A stretch of 26,327 nucleotides of DNA, from assembly GCA_020832725.1 (NCBI GenBank), contig JAFIEC010000170.1:1-26327 (forward strand), in the 5' to 3' direction. The stretch comes from Paracoccaceae bacterium. Lineage in GTDB: Bacteria > Pseudomonadota > Alphaproteobacteria > Rhodobacterales > Rhodobacteraceae. The position numbers and the translations under genes are program-made. The notes beneath the pieces were generated by a model. It had not been told where the DNA came from. It was given only the letters and a program-made list of their open reading frames with translations, and ran no database searches. Shown one piece after another: positions 21,805 to 26,327 of the stretch (the stretch's first letter is position 1; each line of letters opens with the position of its first letter).

Positions 21805-23928
21805 ATGATCGACGTCGAGGACCTGGTCGATCTGGTCCGCAACTACAACCCCGGCAGCAATTCCGACCTGATCCGCCAGGCCTATGCCTACGGGCGCGAT
21901 ATGCACGAGGGCCAGACGCGCCACTCGGGCGAGCCCTATTTCACCCATCCCGTCGAGGTCGCAGCCCTGCTGACCGAGCAGCGCATGGACGATGCGACCA
22001 TCGTCACCGCCCTGCTGCACGACACCGTAGAGGACACCAAGTCCACCCGCGACGAGGTCTCTGCCCGCTTCGGCGAGGAGATCGCGCATCTGGTGGACGG
22101 GGTCACCAAGCTGACGAATCTCGAACTGTCATCGGTCGAATCGGCGCAGGCCGAGAACTTCCGCAAGCTCCTGCTGGCAATGTCGCGCGATCTGCGCGTG
22201 ATCCTGGTAAAGCTGGCCGACCGGCTCCACAACATGCGCACCATCCGGCACCTGCGCCCCGAGAAGCAACAGCGCAAGGCGCGCGAGACGATGGACATCT
22301 ACGCCCCCCTCGCGGGGCGGATGGGCATGCAATCCATGCGCGAGGAGCTGGAGGATCTTGCCTTCCAGGTGATCAACCCGGACGCCCGCAAGTCGATCAT
22401 GCGGCGTTTCCTGACCTTGCGGAAGGATTCGGGCGACGTCATCGCCAAGATCACCGGCGACATCCGCGAGGTGCTGGAACGCCACGGGATCGAGGCGCAG
22501 GTCTTCGGCCGCGAAAAGCGCCCCTATTCTATCTGGCGCAAGATGCAGGAAAAGAAGGAGGGCTTCTCGCGGCTTTCCGACATCTACGGCTTTCGCATCA
22601 TCACTGCCCGCGAGGATGATTGCTACAAGGCCCTGGGCGCGGTTCACCGGCGCTGGAAGGCGGTGCCCGGCCGCTTCAAGGACTACATCAGCCAGCCCAA
22701 GTCGAACGGCTACCGCTCCATCCACACCACCGTTTCGGGCCGGGACGGCAAGCGCGTCGAGATCCAGATACGCACCCGCCAGATGCACGAGGTGGCCGAG
22801 GCAGGCGTGGCCGCGCATTGGTCGTATCGCGACGGTGTCCGGGTGGAGAACCCCTTCACCGTGGACCCGGTGCAGTGGCTGGCCCAGCTGACAGAGCGCT
22901 TCGAGAATGCCGAGGACACCGAGGATTTCCTCGAGCATGTACGGCTGGAGATGTTCTCCGACCAGGTGTTCTGCTTCACGCCCAAGGGCGAGGTGATCAA
23001 GCTGCCCCGCGGGGCGACCCCGCTGGATTTCGCCTATGCGATCCATACCCGAATCGGGATGCATTGCGTGGGCGCCAAGGTGGACGGCCTGCGCGTGCCC
23101 CTGTGGACCCGTCTGCGCAACGGCCAGAGCGTCGAGATCATCACCGCCGACGGGCAGCGGCCACAGGCCACATGGATCGACATCGTGGTAACCGGGCGCG
23201 CCAAGGCCGCTATCCGCCGCAGTCTGAAGGCCGAGAACCGCGACCGCTTCATTCGTCTGGGGCGCGAGCTTGCCCGGGTCGCCTTTGACCGGGTGGGAAA
23301 GCGGCCCACGGAAAAGGCGCTGGCCACGGCCGCCCGCAGACTCCGCCGCGAGGACGCCGACGAGTTGCTGGCCGCGCTGGGCCGGGCCGAACTGACCGGC
23401 CAGGAAGTGATCGAGGCGCTCTATCCCGAGCTGGTGCGCCAGGGCGCAGAGCCCGAGGTGGAACCCTCGCGCGCCGTGGTCGGCCTCGGCGACGAGCAGA
23501 GCGCCATCCGTGCCGCCTGTTGCCAGCCCGTCCCCGGAGAGCGGATCGTCGGCATTCCGCGCCGCGGCCGCGGCGTGGAGGTCCATGCCATCGACTGCAC
23601 GGCGCTGGCCGCATTCGAGGACAGTGCCGAGCAATGGATCGACCTCGGGTGGAGCAGTGGACGGCATGCGCCGGTGCATACGGTCACCCTCAACGTGACC
23701 CTGGCCAACGGCGAAGGCGTTCTTGGACGCATCTGCACATTGATCGGCGAACAGAAAGCCAATATCTCCGATCTGAGGTTCATCGACAGAAAGCCCGACT
23801 TCTTCCGCATGCTGGTGGATGTCGATGTGCGCGACGTCGAGCATCTGCTCAATGTGATGACCGCAGTGGAGGCCGACAGCGATGTGGCAGCGATCACGCG
23901 GGAACGCGACCTGTCTCGGAGTGGCTGA
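21805..23928 (+). CDS. Bifunctional (p)ppGpp synthetase/hydrolase (RelA/SpoT homolog, Rsh)
   Basis: This 707-residue long RSH enzyme makes and degrades the stringent-response alarmone. The hydrolase HD domain is intact: His48, His72-Asp73 with Glu76-Asp77 (HDTVED), and Asp139/Asn143 (KLADRLHNM). The synthetase has DIYGFRI (Asp260), RFKD at 290-293 (the form found in bifunctional enzymes rather than EFDD of RelA), and VEIQIRT with Glu319. TGS (about 386-447, DQVFCFTPKGEVIKLP) and C-terminal ACT (about 630-705) domains follow. Both activities are therefore expected. The ATG at 21805 gives MIDVEDLVDLVRNYNP, the standard start; the GGGGAG stretch upstream is rather distant. Usually the only long RSH in these genomes, symbol variously relA, spoT or rsh. 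Confidence 0.95.
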   Translation: MIDVEDLVDLVRNYNPGSNSDLIRQAYAYGRDMHEGQTRHSGEPYFTHPVEVAALLTEQRMDDATIVTALLHDTVEDTKSTRDEVSARFGEEIAHLVDGVTKLTNLELSSVESAQAENFRKLLLAMSRDLRVILVKLADRLHNMRTIRHLRPEKQQRKARETMDIYAPLAGRMGMQSMREELEDLAFQVINPDARKSIMRRFLTLRKDSGDVIAKITGDIREVLERHGIEAQVFGREKRPYSIWRKMQEKKEGFSRLSDIYGFRIITAREDDCYKALGAVHRRWKAVPGRFKDYISQPKSNGYRSIHTTVSGRDGKRVEIQIRTRQMHEVAEAGVAAHWSYRDGVRVENPFTVDPVQWLAQLTERFENAEDTEDFLEHVRLEMFSDQVFCFTPKGEVIKLPRGATPLDFAYAIHTRIGMHCVGAKVDGLRVPLWTRLRNGQSVEIITADGQRPQATWIDIVVTGRAKAAIRRSLKAENRDRFIRLGRELARVAFDRVGKRPTEKALATAARRLRREDADELLAALGRAELTGQEVIEALYPELVRQGAEPEVEPSRAVVGLGDEQSAIRAACCQPVPGERIVGIPRRGRGVEVHAIDCTALAAFEDSAEQWIDLGWSSGRHAPVHTVTLNVTLANGEGVLGRICTLIGEQKANISDLRFIDRKPDFFRMLVDVDVRDVEHLLNVMTAVEADSDVAAITRERDLSRSG

Positions 23929-23972
23929 CGCCGCTGCACCCATGCACCCTTCTGGCATGGCGGCCTGCTGAC

Positions 23973-24629
23973 GTGTTCAAGCGCCGCGCGCCCCTGACGG
24001 CTCTGAACAAGCTGGCCCGCGCCTTCTGGCCGCGGGGCGGCTGGCGGCGGGCGGCCAGCTATGTGATGCACCGGCTGCGCCGACTGCCGGATTCGTCGGA
24101 AAAGATCGCGCGCGGCATCGCGGCTGGCGTGTTCGTCAGCTTCACGCCGCTGTTCGGCTTTCACTTCCTGATGGCCGCCGGCATCGCCTGGCTGCTGCGG
24201 GGGAATATCCTCGCCTCCCTGATCGCGACCTTTTTCGGCAACCCGATCACCTTTCCCATCATCGCCGCCGTGAGCATGGAGCTGGGAAGCTTCATGCTGG
24301 ACGGACCCGAGGTGATGAAGTCCGGCACGAAGCTGACGCAAGGCTTTGTGGACGGCTTCGGCGAGCTGCGCCGTGTGATCGTCGCGACCTTTACCGGAGA
24401 TCCCGTCAACCTGCGCGGGCTGAGCGTGTTCTTCAACCAGCTTTTCCTGCCCTATCTGCTGGGCGGTCTGTTGCCCGGCGCGGTGACCGCGTTTATCATG
24501 TATCTGATCTGCAAGCCCATCATCCACGCCTATCAGGCCCGGCGGCGCGAGCGGTTCCTGCGCAAGATCGAGGAGCGGCTGGAGCGGACAGCCCGCAACA
24601 TCGACCGCTACACCCCGCCTTCCGACTGA
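23973..24629 (+). CDS. DUF2062 domain membrane protein
   Basis: This 218-residue protein has the DUF2062 layout. A basic N-terminal part (RGGWRRAASYVMHRLRRLPD) is followed by the conserved KIARGIAAGVFVSFTPLFGFH and FFGNPITFPII. Predicted membrane helices are at about 48-75, 79-105 and 157-185, then a basic, helical C-terminal tail. The function is unknown. I chose GTG at 23973, which yields VFKRR, the usual opening with a formyl-Met start; no ATG is in frame nearby. It follows rsh by 44 nt and precedes pdxJ by 29 nt, so it is likely in the same transcript. Confidence 0.85.
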   Translation: MFKRRAPLTALNKLARAFWPRGGWRRAASYVMHRLRRLPDSSEKIARGIAAGVFVSFTPLFGFHFLMAAGIAWLLRGNILASLIATFFGNPITFPIIAAVSMELGSFMLDGPEVMKSGTKLTQGFVDGFGELRRVIVATFTGDPVNLRGLSVFFNQLFLPYLLGGLLPGAVTAFIMYLICKPIIHAYQARRRERFLRKIEERLERTARNIDRYTPPSD

Positions 24630-24658
24630 TCCTGCCGCCCAACCCGGAGACCCGTCCG

Positions 24659-25417
24659 ATGTCCGATCCCACCCAGCCTGGCCGCCTGCGGCTTGGCGTG
24701 AACATCGACCACGTTGCCACGCTGCGCAATGCGCGCGGGGGGGCCTTGCCCGATCCGGTGCGGGCGGCGCTGCTGGCCCAGGAGGCGGGTGCCGACGGCA
24801 TCACCGCCCATCTGCGGGAGGACCGCCGCCACATCCGCGACGACGATATCGCCGCCCTGATGGAGGCGCTCGCGCTGCCGCTCAATTTCGAGATGGCCGC
24901 CACGGAAGAGATGCAGGCCATCGCCCTGCGCCACCGGCCCCATGCCGTCTGCATCGTGCCCGAACGGCGCGAGGAGCGCACCACCGAGGGCGGGCTCGAG
25001 GTGGCACGCGAGGCCGACCGGCTGGCGCGCTTCATCGCCCCCCTGGCCGGGGCGGGCTGTCGCGTGTCGCTGTTCATCGCCCCCGATCCGGTACAGATCG
25101 CGGCGTCCGCGCGGGTGGGGGCTGCCGTCGTCGAGCTTCATACCGGGGCGTGGTGCGACCTTGTGGCCGAGGGGCGGCAACAGGAGGCCGAGGCCGAATT
25201 CGCCCGCCTGCGCGACGGCTCGGCCCAGGCCCATGCGCTTGGCCTCGAGGTCCATGCGGGGCACGGCCTCGACTTCGAGACGGCGGCTGCCATCGCAGCC
25301 CTGCCCGAACTGGCCGAGCTGAATATCGGCCATTTCCTGATCGGGGAAGCGGTCTTCATGGGGCTGGGCGCCGCCATCGCCGAGATGCGGGACCGGATGG
25401 ACGCAGCGCGCGCCTGA
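24659..25417 (+). CDS. pdxJ: Pyridoxine 5'-phosphate synthase (PdxJ)
   Basis: The enzyme condenses 1-deoxyxylulose 5-phosphate and 3-amino-2-oxopropyl phosphate into pyridoxine 5'-phosphate, the ring-forming step of DXP-dependent vitamin B6 synthesis. The 252-residue protein has the family motifs GVNIDHVATLRNARGG, GADGITAHLREDRRHI, LNFEMAAT, VPERREERTTEGG, VELHTG and VHAGHGLD...NIGHFLIGEA. The ATG at 24659 follows a GGAG-containing leader. Length and catalytic residues look complete. It sits upstream of acpS, the usual order in many proteobacteria. Confidence 0.96.
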   Translation: MSDPTQPGRLRLGVNIDHVATLRNARGGALPDPVRAALLAQEAGADGITAHLREDRRHIRDDDIAALMEALALPLNFEMAATEEMQAIALRHRPHAVCIVPERREERTTEGGLEVAREADRLARFIAPLAGAGCRVSLFIAPDPVQIAASARVGAAVVELHTGAWCDLVAEGRQQEAEAEFARLRDGSAQAHALGLEVHAGHGLDFETAAAIAALPELAELNIGHFLIGEAVFMGLGAAIAEMRDRMDAARA

Positions 25418-25430
25418 GCGGGAGCGGGAC

Positions 25431-25880
25431 ATGATCCTTGGCATCGGCACCGACATGGCCCGGTCAGAACGTATCGCGACAACGCTTGCGCGCTTTGGCG
25501 ATCGCTTCCGGCACCGCGCCTTCACCGCCGCCGAGCAGGCGCATGCCCGCGCCCGTGGCGACGAGGCGGCCGCGCTGGCCAAGCGCTGGGCCGCCAAGGA
25601 GGCCTGTGCCAAGGCCCTGGGAACCGGCATCGGGCACCGCGCGGGACTGGCCGAGATAGAGGTGGTGCGGGCACCCTCCGGCCTGCCAAGGCTGCATCTG
25701 CACGGACATGCGGCGGCCCGTCTGGCCGAGATGGTGCCGCCCGGCCACACGCCCGCGCTGCATCTGTCGCTCAGCGACGAGGGCGGGCTGGCACTGGCCT
25801 TTGTGGTGATCGAGGCCCGCCCCCTGCCTACGAGGATGGCGCCTGGCGAGGGGCCCGGGCACCGCCCCGCGCGCGCTTGA
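25431..25880 (+). CDS. acpS: Holo-[acyl-carrier-protein] synthase (AcpS)
   Basis: AcpS transfers 4'-phosphopantetheine from CoA to the acyl carrier protein serine, activating fatty-acid synthesis. The metal-binding Asp8 (GIGTDMARSERI) and Glu57 (RWAAKEACAKALGTG) are present, as are HLSLSDEGGLALAFVV near the C-terminus. The protein has 149 residues, longer than the usual 125-140 because of a Pro/Gly/Arg tail after about residue 128. The ATG at 25431 is 13 nt after the pdxJ stop with GGGAG upstream. Confidence 0.94.
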   Translation: MILGIGTDMARSERIATTLARFGDRFRHRAFTAAEQAHARARGDEAAALAKRWAAKEACAKALGTGIGHRAGLAEIEVVRAPSGLPRLHLHGHAAARLAEMVPPGHTPALHLSLSDEGGLALAFVVIEARPLPTRMAPGEGPGHRPARA

Positions 25881-25930
25881 CACCCCGCGCCCCCGCGCGC
25901 AGAAAGCCGCGACCTCGTGCGGAGAACAAA

Positions 25931-26327
25931 ATGGCCAGCGAAACCGAGCAGAAGGGCGCGATCGTCGAGACGCTCAAGACGATCGTCTATGCACTGCTGA
26001 TCGCGGGCGTCTTTCGCACGCTGTTCTTCCAGCCCTTCTGGATTCCCTCCGGTTCGATGAAGGAGACGCTGCTGATCGGCGATTTCCTGTTCGTCAACAA
26101 GATGGCCTATGGCTATTCGCGCCATTCCTGCCCCTTCTCTGCCTGTCCTTTCCCCGGGCGCATTCTTGCCTCCGAACCCGACCGCGGAGACATCGTTGTC
26201 TTCAAGCACCCGGTGACCGGCGACGACTTCATCAAGCGGCTGATCGGGCTGCCCGGCGACACGGTGCAGATGCGCGCCGGGGTGCTGTATCTGAACGGCG
26301 AGGCGATCGCGCAGGAGCCCGATGGCG
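25931..26327 (+). CDS. lepB: Signal peptidase I (LepB), 5' part
   Basis: The gene begins at the ATG at 25931 (GGAG 7-8 nt upstream) and runs off the window after about 132 codons. Signal peptidase I cleaves signal peptides at the outer face of the inner membrane. A single membrane anchor lies at about residues 13-33. The catalytic serine is Ser42 in WIPSGSMKETL, and the general-base lysine is Lys102 in FIKRLIGLPGD. A family segment, GDIVVFKHP, lies between. Two cysteines in the HSCPFSACPFPG loop are noticeable. It follows acpS by 50 nt and normally precedes rnc and era in this group. Confidence 0.95.
   Translation, partial: MASETEQKGAIVETLKTIVYALLIAGVFRTLFFQPFWIPSGSMKETLLIGDFLFVNKMAYGYSRHSCPFSACPFPGRILASEPDRGDIVVFKHPVTGDDFIKRLIGLPGDTVQMRAGVLYLNGEAIAQEPDG

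Noticed and set aside
22129..23958. Long open frame on the minus strand opposite the (p)ppGpp synthetase gene (about 609 codons)
   Set aside because: It is an antisense shadow produced by GC-rich codon use. The plus strand encodes an unmistakable Rsh with all motifs, and the minus-strand product shows no family features.
25860..25915. GCGCGC-rich patch between acpS and lepB as a possible terminator
   Set aside because: The repeats are self-complementary but form no clean stem with a loop, have no T-run, and the genes are normally co-transcribed.
1..26327. Search for tRNA, rRNA, CRISPR, insertion-sequence ends, phage genes or defence systems
   Set aside because: No cloverleaf, spaced repeats, transposase-like or phage-like proteins, or recognisable defence proteins were found by reading. 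The ParA and NYN proteins have no defence or plasmid partners beside them.

Overview
This window is a GC-rich chromosomal segment with dense gene packing and frequent ATGA or near-zero-gap couplings. Gene content points to an alphaproteobacterium of the Rhodobacterales/Rhodobacteraceae type. The order folK-rpoZ-rsh-DUF2062-pdxJ-acpS-lepB, a membrane-anchored cytochrome c divergent from pheA, and a yejABEF operon are all familiar in that group. The assignment rests on gene order and protein resemblance recognised by eye, not on a search.

Left part (1-6062): an accessory-looking catabolic locus. On the minus strand lie a ring-hydroxylating dioxygenase alpha subunit, its beta subunit and a thiolase/lipid-transfer-like protein cut by the window edge. 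Diverging from them on the plus strand are a fused TRAP transporter permease and a TauD/TfdA-type 2-oxoglutarate dioxygenase. The 259-base divergent region carries a compact array of GCAT/ATGC half-sites, likely promoters, and a possible 16-codon leader ORF coupled to the transporter. The likely logic is uptake of an organic acid or sulfonate, oxygenation, then CoA-dependent breakdown. The substrate cannot be read from the sequence.

Middle left (6084-12038): a complete minus-strand yejA-yejB-yejE-yejF oligopeptide-type ABC importer operon. It is separated from the dioxygenase by a 21-base convergent gap holding a long GC-rich hairpin.

Middle (12190-16249): a membrane-anchored cytochrome c with its own terminator, divergent from prephenate dehydratase. 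Then come a convergent glycosyltransferase-like gene, a cold-shock protein with a strong terminator, a divergent orphan ParA-like ATPase, and a small ABM-fold monooxygenase that keeps the IsdG-type Asn/Trp/His triad.

Middle right (16340-20563): a tightly coupled minus-strand set, ispH - DUF3429 membrane protein - hot-dog dehydratase - geranylgeranyl-reductase-family flavoprotein, with two ATGA overlaps. Upstream of ispH is a NYN/LabA-like nuclease gene.

Right (20698-26327): housekeeping genes on the plus strand. They are folK, rpoZ, the bifunctional (p)ppGpp synthetase/hydrolase, a DUF2062 membrane protein, pdxJ, acpS and the start of lepB.

I see no tRNA, rRNA, insertion sequence, CRISPR array or phage genes. 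No gene-free stretch exceeds 300 bases. The most plausible undescribed content is the left catabolic locus with its regulatory region; the ispH-GGR operon is second. Nothing here looks like a clearly new defence or mobile system.
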